Of a DNA stretch of 55,218 nt, positions 43,199-52,082 are shown in pieces. Source of the DNA: Actinotalea ferrariae CF5-4 (GTDB lineage Bacteria > Actinomycetota > Actinomycetes > Actinomycetales > Cellulomonadaceae); NCBI RefSeq assembly GCF_000603945.1, contig NZ_AXCW01000009.1, positions 1 through 55,218 of the forward strand, given 5' to 3'. Both the position numbers and the translations under genes were made by a program. Every line of letters starts with the position of its first letter. Positions within the stretch are counted from its first letter, which is position 1. The notes beneath the pieces were generated by a model, which saw nothing but the letters and a program-made list of their open reading frames with translations, was not told the origin of the DNA and ran no database searches.

Positions 43199-43984
43199 AT
43201 GCGCATCGCCAGGTTCACCACGGGGGACGACCCCCGCTACGCGCTCGTCGAGGGCGAGCCGGGTCAGGAGCAGCTGGTCGTCATCACGGGCGACCCGATC
43301 TACACGCCGGTCCAGCCGACCGGGGAGCACGTGCCGCTGGACCGCGACGACGTCCGGCTGCTGGCGCCGGTCATCCCGCGGTCGAAGGTGGTGGGCGTCG
43401 GGCGCAACTACGCCGACCACGCCGCGGAGCTCGGCAACGAGGTCCCGTCCAGCCCGCTGCTGTTCCTCAAGCCGAACACGAGCGTCATCGGCCCGGACGA
43501 CCCGATCGTGCTGCCGCCGTGGAGCGAGGACGTGCACCACGAGGCGGAGCTCGCCGTCGTCATCGGCAAGGTGACCAAGGACGTCTCGCCCGAGCAGGCC
43601 CTGACGCGGGTCTTCGGCTACACGGTCGCCAACGACGTCACGGCGCGCGACGTCCAGCGCTCCGACGCGCAGTGGACCCGGGCCAAGGGGTTCGACGGGT
43701 CCTGTCCGCTGGGACCGTGGATCGTGCCGGGCCTGGACGTCGACGACCTCGCGGTCCTCTGCCGCGTCAACGGCACGACCACGCAGGACGGCCGCACGCG
43801 GGACCTCGTGTTCGACGTCGCCACGCTCGTCTCGTACATCTCCGAGGTGTTCACCCTGCTGCCGGGTGACGTCATCCTCACCGGCACCCCGGCGGGGGTC
43901 GGACCGGTCCGGCACGGTGACGTCGTGGAGTGCGAGGTCGAGGACATCGGGGTGCTGCGCAACCCGGTGATCCGTCGCGTCTGA
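43199..43984 (+). CDS. Fumarylacetoacetate hydrolase (FAA) family protein
   Basis: This 261-residue protein has the FAA C-terminal domain that cleaves C-C bonds of acylpyruvates or decarboxylates/isomerises them. The metal-binding motifs are clear: [13 protein letters not shown] with E-x-[15 protein letters not shown], and [15 protein letters not shown], with [10 protein letters not shown] at the end. The N-terminal 60 residues are a short FAA-N cap. It is 76 bp upstream of gltX on the same strand. The physiological substrate is not decidable; oxaloacetate or acylpyruvate hydrolysis are common in such proteins. Confidence 0.9.
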   Translation: MRIARFTTGDDPRYALVEGEPGQEQLVVITGDPIYTPVQPTGEHVPLDRDDVRLLAPVIPRSKVVGVGRNYADHAAELGNEVPSSPLLFLKPNTSVIGPDDPIVLPPWSEDVHHEAELAVVIGKVTKDVSPEQALTRVFGYTVANDVTARDVQRSDAQWTRAKGFDGSCPLGPWIVPGLDVDDLAVLCRVNGTTTQDGRTRDLVFDVATLVSYISEVFTLLPGDVILTGTPAGVGPVRHGDVVECEVEDIGVLRNPVIRRV

Positions 43985-44045
43985 CGCCCGCCGACGGCGG
44001 CTCGGGGCGGTCCCCGAGGGCTCCGGGGATCGTGCGGCACGGCAC

Positions 44046-44051
44046 TACGCT
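44046..44051 (+). promoter_or_regulatory. Probable -10 element (TACGCT) of gltX
   Basis: TACGCT ends 9 nt before the gltX ATG with no convincing Shine-Dalgarno between, suggesting a leaderless or near-leaderless gltX transcript. Confidence 0.4.
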
Positions 44052-44060
44052 GGCCGCACC

Positions 44061-45608
44061 ATGTCTGAGACCTCCTCCGCGCACCTCGCGACGCCGTCGT
44101 CCCCCTCGTCCTCCGCCACCGGCTCCGCCGTGCGGGTCCGCTTCTGCCCGTCGCCGACGGGCACGCCGCACGTCGGCCTCATCCGGACCGCCCTGTTCAA
44201 CTGGGCGTACGCCCGCCACACCGGCGGCACGTTCGTCTTCCGGATCGAGGACACGGACGCCGAGCGCGACTCCGAGGAGAGCTACCAGCAGCTGCTGGAC
44301 GCGCTCCGCTGGCTGGGCCTGGACTGGGACGAGGGCGTCGAGGTCGGGGGACCGCACGAGCCGTACCGGCAGTCCCAGCGCCTGGAGCTCTACGCCGACG
44401 TCGCGCGCCGGCTGCTGGAGGCCGGGTACGCGTACGAGTCCTTCTCCACGCCGGAGGAGGTCGAGGCCCGGCACCGCGCGGCGGGCCGCGACCCCAAGCT
44501 CGGCTACGACGGGTTCGACCGCGACCTCACGGAGGAGCAGAAGGCGGCGTACCGGGCAGAGGGCCGCGAGCCGGTCCTGCGGATCCGCATGCCCGACGAG
44601 GACGTCGTCTTCACCGACCTCGTGCGAGGCGAGCTGACCTTCAAGCCGGGCTCGGTGCCCGACTACGTCATCGTCCGCGGCAACGGCCAGCCCCTCTACA
44701 CGCTGACCAACCCCGTCGACGACGCGCTCATGGGGATCACCCACGTCCTGCGCGGCGAGGACCTGCTGTCCTCGACCCCGCGGCAGGTGGTGCTGTTCCG
44801 CGCGCTGCTCGCGCTCGGCATCGCGTCCGTCGAGCCGGTCTACGGGCACCTGCCCTACGTCATGGGCGAGGCCAACAAGAAGCTCTCCAAGCGGGACCCG
44901 GAGTCCAACCTCTTCCTCCACCGCGAGCGGGGCTTCGTGCCGGAGGGGCTGCTCAACTACCTCGCGCTGCTCGGCTGGTCCATCGCGCCGGACCGGGACA
45001 TCTTCTCGGTCCAGGAGATGGTCGCGGCGTTCGACGTCGCCGACGTCCTGCCCAACCCCGCGCGGTTCGACCTGAAGAAGGCCGAGGCGATCAACGCCGC
45101 GCACGTCCGGCTGCTCGAGCCGCAGGACTTCCGCGACCGGCTGGTGCCGTACCTGCACGACGCCGGGCTGCTGTCCGACCGCTCCTGGGACGGGCTGCGC
45201 GACGACGAGCGCGCCGTGCTGGACGTCGGCGCGCCCCTGGTGCAGGAGCGCATGACGCTGCTCGGCGAGGCGGTCGGGATGCTCGGCTTCCTCCTGCGCG
45301 CCGACGCGGACGTCGTCGTGGAGGACGACGCCCGCGCCGCCCTGCGGGACGACGCCGGCGCCGTTCTCGACGCCGCCGTCGCGGCCCTGGAGCCGCTCGC
45401 CGCGGACGCCTTCACGACCGCGGCCGTCCAGGACGCCCTGACGGCCGCCCTGGTGGAGGGCCTGGGCATCAAGCCCCGCTTCGCGTTCACGCCGTTGCGG
45501 GTCGCCGTCTCGGGGCGCCGCGTCTCCCCGCCGCTCTTCGAGTCGCTGGAGATCCTCGGCCGGGACTCCACGCTCGCGCGGCTGCGCGCCCTGCGCGCGA
45601 CGGTGTGA
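44061..45608 (+). CDS. gltX: Glutamyl-tRNA synthetase
   Basis: GltX charges tRNA(Glu), and in organisms that use GatCAB usually also tRNA(Gln). The 515-residue class I synthetase has the HIGH-like [10 protein letters not shown] (about residues 30-39), the Rossmann fold, the KLSKRD form of KMSKS (about residue 274) and the helical anticodon-binding domain. Its first 24 residues are Ser/Ala-rich and disordered. Its TGA overlaps the GTG of the HAD gene. Because gatCAB is present and no glnS is visible here, I infer a non-discriminating enzyme that supplies Glu-tRNA(Gln). Confidence 0.96.
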   Translation: MSETSSAHLATPSSPSSSATGSAVRVRFCPSPTGTPHVGLIRTALFNWAYARHTGGTFVFRIEDTDAERDSEESYQQLLDALRWLGLDWDEGVEVGGPHEPYRQSQRLELYADVARRLLEAGYAYESFSTPEEVEARHRAAGRDPKLGYDGFDRDLTEEQKAAYRAEGREPVLRIRMPDEDVVFTDLVRGELTFKPGSVPDYVIVRGNGQPLYTLTNPVDDALMGITHVLRGEDLLSSTPRQVVLFRALLALGIASVEPVYGHLPYVMGEANKKLSKRDPESNLFLHRERGFVPEGLLNYLALLGWSIAPDRDIFSVQEMVAAFDVADVLPNPARFDLKKAEAINAAHVRLLEPQDFRDRLVPYLHDAGLLSDRSWDGLRDDERAVLDVGAPLVQERMTLLGEAVGMLGFLLRADADVVVEDDARAALRDDAGAVLDAAVAALEPLAADAFTTAAVQDALTAALVEGLGIKPRFAFTPLRVAVSGRRVSPPLFESLEILGRDSTLARLRALRATV

Positions 45609-46414
45609 CCGGGTCGTCCAGGGGGAGGGGCGGCCCGCCCGCCGACCCTGCGCGCGCCGTGGACGGGGTGCTCCTGGACATCGACGACACCCTGGTCGAC
45701 ACCCGCGGCGCGTTCGCGGTGGCGCTCACCGCCGCCGCGGCCTCCTTCCTGCCGCACCTGCCCCCGGAGCGCCACGCGGAGCTGCTCCAGGTCTGGCGCG
45801 CGGACACCGGGGGGCACTACCGCCGGTACACCAGCGGCGAGATCGGGTACCGCGACCAGCGGGTGGCCCGGGCGGCGGAGCTGCAGCGCGTCTTCGGCGG
45901 GGCCCCGCTCGACGACGAGGCGTTCGCGCGGTGGGACGACCTGTTCGAGACCGGCTTCGCGGGCGCGTGGACGGCGCACGAGGAGGTGTCCGCCGTGGTG
46001 GACGCCCTGCTCGCCCACGGGGTGGCGGTCGGCGCCCTGTCCAACGCGGGGGTCGACTACCAGACGGCGAAGCTGCGTCGCGTCGGCCTGGCCGACCGGC
46101 TGGAGGTGCTCGTCGGCGTGGACACGCTGGGGGTGGGCAAGCCCCATCCCTCGGTCTTCCTCGAGGCGTGCCGCCGGCTCGGCACCGACCCGGCCCGCAC
46201 CGCCTACGTCGGGGACGAGCTCGACGTCGACGCGGTCGCCGCGGTCGGGGCGGGCCTGGTCGGGGTGTGGGTCGACCGGCCCGGCCCCCGGCGCGTGATC
46301 GTCCCGCCGGAGGACGTGGCGGCGGCGCGCGCCGCCGGGGTGCACGTCGTGGCGACGCTGGCGGAGCTGCCGGTGGTCCTGGGGCTGGACGGGGCTCAGC
46401 GCCCGACGGCGTAG
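45605..46414 (+). CDS. HAD-family hydrolase
   Basis: The 269-residue HAD phosphatase has motif [12 protein letters not shown] (nucleophile Asp, general acid Asp), motif II GALSNAG, motif [13 protein letters not shown] and motif [15 protein letters not shown], with a helical cap inserted between I and II. It begins with GTG overlapping the gltX stop (GTGA), so it is cotranscribed. Its last 19 bp overlap the end of the convergent gamma-glutamyltransferase gene. Substrates of such enzymes range from small phosphates to pyridoxal phosphate; none can be named. Confidence 0.88.
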   Translation: MTGSSRGRGGPPADPARAVDGVLLDIDDTLVDTRGAFAVALTAAAASFLPHLPPERHAELLQVWRADTGGHYRRYTSGEIGYRDQRVARAAELQRVFGGAPLDDEAFARWDDLFETGFAGAWTAHEEVSAVVDALLAHGVAVGALSNAGVDYQTAKLRRVGLADRLEVLVGVDTLGVGKPHPSVFLEACRRLGTDPARTAYVGDELDVDAVAAVGAGLVGVWVDRPGPRRVIVPPEDVAAARAAGVHVVATLAELPVVLGLDGAQRPTA

Positions 46415-48258
46415 CCCTGCATGCCCCGGGGGTTCGCCGCCCCGCGGAGCAGGCCGTCGGACCCGGTCCCCACCGCGCTGAGGCGCCCGAGCGACCAGGG
46501 TCCGGCGACCGTGAGCCGGTGGCCCCGGCGGCGCAGGTCGGCGAGGACCTCCGGTCCCAGGCGGTCCTCGGCGGTGACGCCGAGCGGGTCCAGGTCGCGC
46601 GGGTCGAACGAGGACACCAGGTGCGTGGTGTGCCACGTGGGCGCGTCGATCGCCTCCTGGAGCCCCATGCCGTAGACGAGGTGGTTGAGCAGGAGCGGCA
46701 CCTGCCACTGGTCCTGCTGGTCCCCGCCCGGGGTGCCGCAGGCGATCTCGGGCCGGCCGTCGCGGAGCACCAGCGTGGGGCTCAGCGTGGTCCGCGGCCG
46801 CTTGCGCGGCGAGACGGATCCCGGGAACCCCGGCTCGACCCAGAACATCTGGGCCCGCGTCGGCAGAGGCAGGCCGAGAGCGGGGACGACGGGGGAGGAC
46901 TGGAGCCACGCCCCGCTCGGGGTCGCCGAGACGATGTTCCCCCACCGGTCGACGACGTCGAGGTGGCACGTGTCGCCGCGCGCCGACCCGTCAGGTCGCA
47001 CGGCGGGGTCGGGGCCGAACGTCGGCTCGCCCACCCCCGCCGCGCGGGTTCGGGGACCGTCCGCCGCCGCGCCGTCGTCTGCGGCAGCGGCGATCGCCCG
47101 CTCCACCCGGGCGACGACGGCGTCCGGAAGGCCGCGCGGCGCGTGGCCGCCGGGGGAGCCGGGGCGGTACAGGTCCGAGGCGGTCGCGCCCACCAGCGCG
47201 CGGCGCTCGGCCGCGTACCCCGGCGACAGCAGGTCGCCCAGCGGGACGTCGGCGTGGTCGGGGTCGGCGTACCAGTGGTCGCGGTCGGCGTAGGCGAGCT
47301 TGGCGGTCTCGACGACGGCGTGGACCAGCTCGGCGCTGCCGGACCGGGTGTCCTCGAGGTCCATCCCCTCGAGCATCCGCAGCTGCTGCAGCAGCACCGG
47401 ACCCTGGCCCCACGGGCCGGTCTTGGCGATCGTGCGCCCGGCGAACTCGATCGTCGTCGGCCGCTCCTCGCGCACCTGCCAGCCCGCGAGGTCCTCGGGG
47501 GTGAGCAGTCCGCGGTGCGGCCGGCCGGAGGAGTCCATGAGCTCCTGCGCGGCGCAGAAGCGGCCGATCTCCTCGGCGACGAAGCCCTCGTAGAACGCGC
47601 GGCGCGCACCCTCGATCCCGGCCAGGCGGTCCGGCCCGGCGGCCCGCGCCTCCGCGACGATCCGCTCCATCGTGGCCGCGAGTCCCGGCAGGCGGAACCG
47701 GCTGCCGGGCGCCGGGACCTCGCCGCCCGAGAGGTAGGTCGCGGCGGAGCTGGGCCAGTGCTCGCGGAAGTGGTCCGCGACGCGGGCGATGGTGGCGGAC
47801 GCCTGGTCCAGGAGCGGGAAGCCGTCGCGCGCGTAGCCGATCGCGAAGGCCATGACGTCGGCGACGTGCCACGTGCCGTAGCGGGCGAGCAGGTCCATCC
47901 ACGTGCCGAACGCCCCCGGGACGACGGCGGCGAGCAGGCTCGTGCCCGGCACGTGGTCCAGCCCGAGCCCGGCGAACGCCTCCGGCGTCGCGGCGGCCGG
48001 CGCGCTGCCCTGGCCGCACAGCACGAAGGGCTCGCCCGAGCCGCCGGTCGCTGCGATGAGGGGCAGGTCGCCCGCGAACCCGTTGAGGTGCGGCTCGACC
48101 ACGTGCAGCACCAGGCCGGCCGCCACCGCGGCGTCGAAGGCGTTGCCGCCGCGCTCGAGGACGGCCATCCCCGTCCCGGAGGCGAGCCAGTGGGTCGAGG
48201 CCACCATCCCGGTGGTGCCGGTGAGCTCGGGCCGCGTGGTGAAGCGCTGCGTCGTCAC
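46396..48258 (-). CDS. Gamma-glutamyltransferase family Ntn-hydrolase
   Basis: The 620-residue protein is a GGT-type autoprocessing enzyme. The N-terminal nucleophile is Thr430 in GDTCHLDVVDRWGNIVSATPS, with the large part upstream and the small catalytic subunit from Thr430 to the end. STHWLASGTGMAVLERGGNAFDAAVA and the glycines of GGDQQDQWQVPLLLNHLVYG fit the family. There is no signal peptide, so it is probably cytoplasmic, unlike the periplasmic GGT of E. coli. It may act on glutathione-like or glutamyl peptides. The GTG at 48258 is chosen because conserved sequence begins directly after it. Confidence 0.88.
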   Translation of the reverse strand: MTTQRFTTRPELTGTTGMVASTHWLASGTGMAVLERGGNAFDAAVAAGLVLHVVEPHLNGFAGDLPLIAATGGSGEPFVLCGQGSAPAAATPEAFAGLGLDHVPGTSLLAAVVPGAFGTWMDLLARYGTWHVADVMAFAIGYARDGFPLLDQASATIARVADHFREHWPSSAATYLSGGEVPAPGSRFRLPGLAATMERIVAEARAAGPDRLAGIEGARRAFYEGFVAEEIGRFCAAQELMDSSGRPHRGLLTPEDLAGWQVREERPTTIEFAGRTIAKTGPWGQGPVLLQQLRMLEGMDLEDTRSGSAELVHAVVETAKLAYADRDHWYADPDHADVPLGDLLSPGYAAERRALVGATASDLYRPGSPGGHAPRGLPDAVVARVERAIAAAADDGAAADGPRTRAAGVGEPTFGPDPAVRPDGSARGDTCHLDVVDRWGNIVSATPSGAWLQSSPVVPALGLPLPTRAQMFWVEPGFPGSVSPRKRPRTTLSPTLVLRDGRPEIACGTPGGDQQDQWQVPLLLNHLVYGMGLQEAIDAPTWHTTHLVSSFDPRDLDPLGVTAEDRLGPEVLADLRRRGHRLTVAGPWSLGRLSAVGTGSDGLLRGAANPRGMQGYAVGR

Positions 48259-48321
48259 GTCCGCATGCTCGCACGGGCCGGCGGCCGGCACCGGCGGACG
48301 GGTTCGGCCGGCCCGGGCGGT

Positions 48322-48350
48322 TTGGACCGGTGGTCGTTCTCGGGTAATGT
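48322..48350 (+). promoter_or_regulatory. Probable promoter of tRNA-Gln
   Basis: TTGGAC (48322-48327), a 17-nt spacer and TAATGT (48345-48350) give a plausible sigma-70 promoter. Its start would be near 48357, about 60 nt before the mature tRNA, so the transcript needs 5' processing. Confidence 0.55.
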
Positions 48351-48417
48351 TCCCCGGCGGTACGACGACCGGTTCGGATGCTCCTCCGGGGCCTCAGGAC
48401 GCTGTCGTCATACCCCA

Positions 48418-48489
48418 TGGGGTATGGTGTAATTGGCAGCACGAGTGATTCTGGTTCACTTAGTCTAGGTTCGAGTCCTGGTACCCCAG
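48418..48489 (+). tRNA. tRNA-Gln(CTG)
   Basis: The 72-nt cloverleaf has acceptor arm TGGGGTA/TACCCCA, D arm with TAATTGGCA, anticodon stem AGTGA/TCACT around the loop TTCTGGT with anticodon CTG (codon CAG), and T arm GGTTCGAGTCC. The discriminator is G and no CCA is encoded. The seven bases before the tRNA are identical to the 3' acceptor strand (TACCCCA), so the 5' leader could compete for the acceptor. Confidence 0.93.
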
Positions 48490-48600
48490 CGCTTCGCTGA
48501 CCTGCGGTTTCTCCTCCTCGGAGGGGTGGTCGAGGGCCCGGCGGAGATGGTGTAAGGTACTCACCGGATCGAAGCCCGAGAGGGCGGAGATCCAGCCCAG

Positions 48601-48673
48601 GCCCCCATCGTCTAGTGGCCTAGGACGCCGCCCTCTCACGGCGGTAACAGGGGTTCGAATCCCCTTGGGGGTA
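48601..48673 (+). tRNA. tRNA-Glu(CTC)
   Basis: The 73-nt cloverleaf has acceptor arm GCCCCCA/TGGGGGT, anticodon stem CCGCC/GGCGG around the loop CTCTCAC with anticodon CTC (codon GAG), T arm AGGGGTTCGAATCCCCT, and discriminator A. No CCA is encoded. It lies 111 bp after tRNA-Gln with a TAAGGT hexamer (48553-48558) in the gap that could be its own -10. Confidence 0.93.
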
Positions 48674-48678
48674 CGTCT

Positions 48679-48715
48679 CACGAAGGCTCGGTCGCCCAGC
48701 GACCGGGCCTTCGTG
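48679..48715 (+). terminator. Terminator of the tRNA-Gln/tRNA-Glu unit
   Basis: CACGAAGGCTCGGTCGC (48679-48695) pairs with GCGACCGGGCCTTCGTG (48699-48715) over 17 bp with one wobble and a 3-nt loop, starting 6 nt after tRNA-Glu. No long T-run follows. Confidence 0.75.
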
Positions 48716-48811
48716 CTGTCCCGTCCGGCCGCCGTCGCGGTCGAGATCGTCGCGGGCAGCGCGGCTCCGGCTGCTCGCACGCCGGCCGCTCGCGTGCGGG
48801 CCGCTCGCACG
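48716..48811. other. Intergenic GC-rich stretch with repeated GCTCGCACGCCG-like units
   Basis: The stretch between the tRNA terminator and the IclR gene's terminator holds no gene. It contains three degenerate GCCGCTCGC-type units (about 48776-48811) with no other structure that I can see. Confidence 0.4.
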
Positions 48812-48848
48812 CCGAGGGGGCCGCCGCGGAGTGCGGCGGCCCCCTCGG
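48812..48848. terminator. Terminator downstream of the IclR gene
   Basis: CCGAGGGGGCCGCCGC (48812-48827) pairs perfectly with GCGGCGGCCCCCTCGG (48833-48848) over 16 bp with a 5-nt loop. It lies between the IclR regulator gene's stop on the minus strand and the tRNAs on the plus strand. Confidence 0.8.
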
Positions 48849-48896
48849 GAGCGGATGTCGGCGTCGTCGGCGACGGGGGTGGGGTCACCCCGGTGG

Positions 48897-49616
48897 TCAC
48901 TCCGACGTGCGGCGCAGGACCTCCGTGAGCCGGTTGGCCGCGGCGACCACCGCCGCGGCGTGGAGGCGGCCCGGCTGGCGGCCGAGGCGCTCGACGGGAC
49001 CGGAGATCGACACTGCCGCGACGACCCGGCCCGACGGTCCGCGGACCGGCGCCGAGACCGAGGCGACCCCGGCCTCCCGCTCGGAGACGGACTGGGCCCA
49101 GCCACGACGCCGCACGCCGGAGAGGATCGTGGCGGTGAACTTCGCCCCCTGCAGGCCGCGGTGCAGGCGGTCGGGCTCCTCCCAGGCCAGGAGGATCTGG
49201 GCCGCGGAGCCGGCGTGCATCGTGAGGGTCGCACCGACCGGGATCGAGTCGCGCAGGCCCATCGGCCGCTCGGCCGCGGCGACGCAGATGCGCTGGTCGC
49301 CCTGCCGCCGGTAGAGCTGCGCGCTCTCGCCGCAGTGGTCGCGCAGGGCCGTGAGCACGGGGTTCGCGGCGGCGAGGAGGCGGTCCTCGCCGGCGGCGGT
49401 GGCGAGCTCGGACAGGCGAGGTCCGAGCACGAAGCGGCCCTGCATGTCACGAGCCACGAGGCGGTGGTGCTCGAGGGCGACGGCCAGGCGGTGGGCGGTC
49501 GGCCGGGCGAGGTGGGTGGCGGCGACGAGCTGGGCGAGGGTCGCGGGTCCTGCCTCGAGGGCACTCAGGACCGATGCGGCCTTGTCCAGGACGCCGACTC
49601 CGCTAGAGTTGTCCAT
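48897..49616 (-). CDS. IclR-family regulator divergent from leuCD (NdgR/LtbR type)
   Basis: The 239-residue protein has a winged helix at residues 1-70 ([41 protein letters not shown]) and an IclR effector domain after it. Its divergent position next to leuC matches NdgR of Streptomyces and LtbR of Corynebacterium, IclR-type regulators of leuCD and other amino acid genes (from memory). The intergenic region holds a perfect inverted repeat (49629-49649). The ATG is at 49616. The effector may be a leucine pathway intermediate, but this is not shown here. Confidence 0.9.
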   Translation of the reverse strand: MDNSSGVGVLDKAASVLSALEAGPATLAQLVAATHLARPTAHRLAVALEHHRLVARDMQGRFVLGPRLSELATAAGEDRLLAAANPVLTALRDHCGESAQLYRRQGDQRICVAAAERPMGLRDSIPVGATLTMHAGSAAQILLAWEEPDRLHRGLQGAKFTATILSGVRRRGWAQSVSEREAGVASVSAPVRGPSGRVVAAVSISGPVERLGRQPGRLHAAAVVAAANRLTEVLRRTSE

Positions 49617-49628
49617 AGGTCGATATTG

Positions 49629-49649
49629 GCGTCTCACGCGGTGAGACGC
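49629..49649. promoter_or_regulatory. Perfect inverted repeat between iclR-type gene and leuC (operator)
   Basis: GCGTCTCAC (49629-49637) and GTGAGACGC (49641-49649) are perfect inverted 9-mers around GCG. The element lies 13 nt from the regulator's start codon and 78 nt before leuC, so it can control both genes. I assign it to the adjacent IclR-type regulator by position and symmetry. Confidence 0.82.
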
Positions 49650-49727
49650 AAGTCCCTCGGCCCCACCGGTTTCCCGGACCACCCCACCGGGCACGGACCG
49701 GACTCGGACACGGAGAGGAAGCATCAC

Positions 49728-51194
49728 ATGGGTCGCACGCTGGCTGAGAAGGTCTGGGAGGCGCACATCGTGCGTCGCGGCACGGACGGCGCACCCGACC
49801 TCCTCTACATCGACCTGCACCTCGTGCACGAGGTCACCAGCCCCCAGGCGTTCGAGGGGCTGCGGCTCGCGGGGCGCCCGGTGCGCCGCCCGGACCTCAC
49901 CATCGCGACGGAGGACCACAACACCCCGACGCTGGACATCGACCTGCCGATCGCGGACCGGACCAGCCGCACGCAGATCGAGACGCTCCGCAGCAACGCC
50001 CGTGAGTTCGGCGTGCGCCTGCACTCCCTCGGCGACGCCGACCAGGGGATCGTGCACCAGGTCGGCCCGCAGCTCGGCCTGACGATGCCCGGCCTGACCG
50101 TCGTCTGCGGCGACTCGCACACGTCCACCCACGGCGCCTTCGGCGCGCTCGCCTTCGGCATCGGCACGAGCGAGGTCGAGCACGTCCTGGCGACGCAGAC
50201 CCTGCCGCTCGCCCCCTTCAAGACCATGGCGATCACGGTCGACGGCACGCTGCCCAAGGGCACGACGTCGAAGGACATCATCCTGGCGATCATCGCCAAG
50301 ATCGGGACCGGCGGGGGCCAGGGCTACGTCCTGGAGTACCGCGGCGAGGCCATCCGTGCGCTGTCCATGGAGGCGCGCATGACGATCTGCAACATGTCGA
50401 TCGAGGCGGGCGCCCGCGCCGGGATGATCGCGCCGGACGAGACCACGTTCGAGTACCTCAAGGGCCGCCCGCACGCGCCCGAGGGGGCGGACTGGGACGC
50501 CGCGGTCGACTACTGGCGCACCCTGGCCACCGACGACGACGCCGTCTTCGACGCCGAGGTGGTCCTCGAGGCCTCGGACCTGGAGCCCTTCGTCACGTGG
50601 GGCACCAACCCGGGCCAGGGCCTGCCGCTGTCGGCGTCCGTGCCGGACCCCCGGGAGATCGCGGACGAGAACGAGCGCGTGGCCGCCGAGCGCGCCCTGG
50701 AGTACATGGGGCTCACCCCCGGGACGCCGCTGCGCGACATCCCGGTCGACACGGTGTTCATCGGCTCGTGCACCAACGGGCGCATCGAGGACCTGCGGTC
50801 CGTCGCCAAGCTGCTCAAGGGCCGGACCAAGGCGGACGGCGTCCGCGTCCTGGTCGTGCCGTCGTCGGCGCGGGTGCGGCTCCAGGCCGAGGCGGAGGGG
50901 CTGGACCGGATCTTCCTGGACTTCGGTGCCGAGTGGCGCAACGCCGGCTGCTCGATGTGCCTGGGCATGAACCCCGACCAGCTCCAGCCGGGCGAGCGCG
51001 CCGCCTCCACCTCCAACCGCAACTTCGAGGGGCGGCAGGGCAAGGGCGGGCGCACCCACCTGGTCTCGCCGCTCGTCGCCGCCGCGACCGCGATCCGGGG
51101 GACGCTGTCCTCGGTCGCGGACCTGGGCGCCGACGTCGTCGCCCCTGACGGCAGCCCGCTGACCGCGGCCGAGAGCGGCCTCCTGTCGGCCTGA
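49728..51194 (+). CDS. leuC: 3-isopropylmalate dehydratase large subunit
   Basis: LeuC is the large aconitase-fold subunit of isopropylmalate isomerase; with LeuD it also isomerises citramalate in the citramalate route to isoleucine. The 488-residue protein has the three [4Fe-4S] ligands Cys348 (GSCTNGR), Cys408 and Cys411 (NAGCSMCLG), plus [30 protein letters not shown] and the C-terminal [21 protein letters not shown] ends about 6 nt before the ATG. leuD follows after 94 bp. Confidence 0.97.
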   Translation: MGRTLAEKVWEAHIVRRGTDGAPDLLYIDLHLVHEVTSPQAFEGLRLAGRPVRRPDLTIATEDHNTPTLDIDLPIADRTSRTQIETLRSNAREFGVRLHSLGDADQGIVHQVGPQLGLTMPGLTVVCGDSHTSTHGAFGALAFGIGTSEVEHVLATQTLPLAPFKTMAITVDGTLPKGTTSKDIILAIIAKIGTGGGQGYVLEYRGEAIRALSMEARMTICNMSIEAGARAGMIAPDETTFEYLKGRPHAPEGADWDAAVDYWRTLATDDDAVFDAEVVLEASDLEPFVTWGTNPGQGLPLSASVPDPREIADENERVAAERALEYMGLTPGTPLRDIPVDTVFIGSCTNGRIEDLRSVAKLLKGRTKADGVRVLVVPSSARVRLQAEAEGLDRIFLDFGAEWRNAGCSMCLGMNPDQLQPGERAASTSNRNFEGRQGKGGRTHLVSPLVAAATAIRGTLSSVADLGADVVAPDGSPLTAAESGLLSA

Positions 51195-51288
51195 CGGCGA
51201 CAGCACACCGACGCCCGGCCCCGCGGCCGGGCCCGCAACCCGGCCGTCCGCCGCCCGGCGGACCGGCCTCGACGGAAGCGTGAGGACG

Positions 51289-51957
51289 ATGGAGAAGTTC
51301 ACCCAGCACACCGGCGTCGGTGTCCCGCTGCGGCGCAGCAACGTGGACACGGACCAGATCATCCCGGCCGTGTACCTGAAGCGGGTCACCCGGACCGGCT
51401 TCGAGGACGCGCTGTTCGCGGCGTGGCGGGGTGACCCGTCCTTCGTCCTCAACCAGGACGCGTACCGCGCCGGGTCGGTCCTGGTCGCGGGCCCCGACTT
51501 CGGGACGGGCTCCTCCCGCGAGCACGCCGTGTGGGCGCTCAAGGACTACGGCTTCCGTGCCGTGCTGTCGCCGCGGTTCGCCGACATCTTCCGCGGCAAC
51601 AGCGGCAAGCAGGGCCTCCTGGCCGCACAGGTGTCCCAGGAGGACGTCGAGCTGCTCTGGAAGGTCATCGAGGCCAACCCCGGCACCGAGGTGACGGTCG
51701 ACCTCGTGGCGAAGCAGGCGCGCTGCGCGGACGTCACCGTCCCGATCCACGTGGACGACTACACGCGGTGGCGCCTCATGGAAGGCCTGGACGACATCGG
51801 GCTGACCCTCCAGCACGAGCCCGACATCACCGCCTTCGAGGCGGAGCGCGCGAGCTGGCGCCCGCGGACGCTCCCGGCCAAGCACCTCCCGCCGGTCGAG
51901 ATCGTCGCGGCGCGCCCGGTCGCGGCCCCTCGCCACGCCGACGACGCCCTGGCCTGA
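51289..51957 (+). CDS. leuD: 3-isopropylmalate dehydratase small subunit
   Basis: The 222-residue swivelling subunit completes the isomerase. It has [62 protein letters not shown] and the substrate-contacting GxSxREHA element. ATG 51289 is chosen because the conserved MEKFTQHTG starts there; a GTG at 51280 in the same frame adds three residues. The tail after about residue 195 ([14 protein letters not shown]) is longer than in many homologues. A hairpin follows the stop. Confidence 0.96.
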   Translation: MEKFTQHTGVGVPLRRSNVDTDQIIPAVYLKRVTRTGFEDALFAAWRGDPSFVLNQDAYRAGSVLVAGPDFGTGSSREHAVWALKDYGFRAVLSPRFADIFRGNSGKQGLLAAQVSQEDVELLWKVIEANPGTEVTVDLVAKQARCADVTVPIHVDDYTRWRLMEGLDDIGLTLQHEPDITAFEAERASWRPRTLPAKHLPPVEIVAARPVAAPRHADDALA

Positions 51958-51964
51958 GCGCACC

Positions 51965-52003
51965 CGACGACGGCCGTCCGCACCGCGCGGGCGGCCGTCG
52001 TCG
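51965..52003 (+). terminator. Terminator hairpin after leuD
   Basis: CGACGACGGCCG (51965-51976) pairs with CGGCCGTCGTCG (51992-52003), and the inner CCGC/GGCG segments extend the stem to 17 pairs with one wobble, loop 5 nt. It lies 8 bp after leuD and separates it from murA. Confidence 0.78.
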
Positions 52004-52082
52004 TGCGTCCGGGGCCGACCGTCGCGAGCGTCACGACCTCCCGAGGTGACGGGTCGGCCCCGGGTGGGGGAGCATGACCCCC

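Noticed and set aside
48411-48424. Palindrome TACCCCATGGGGTA taken as a regulator site.
   Set aside because: Half of it is the tRNA-Gln acceptor strand; it is better read as a leader feature of the tRNA precursor.
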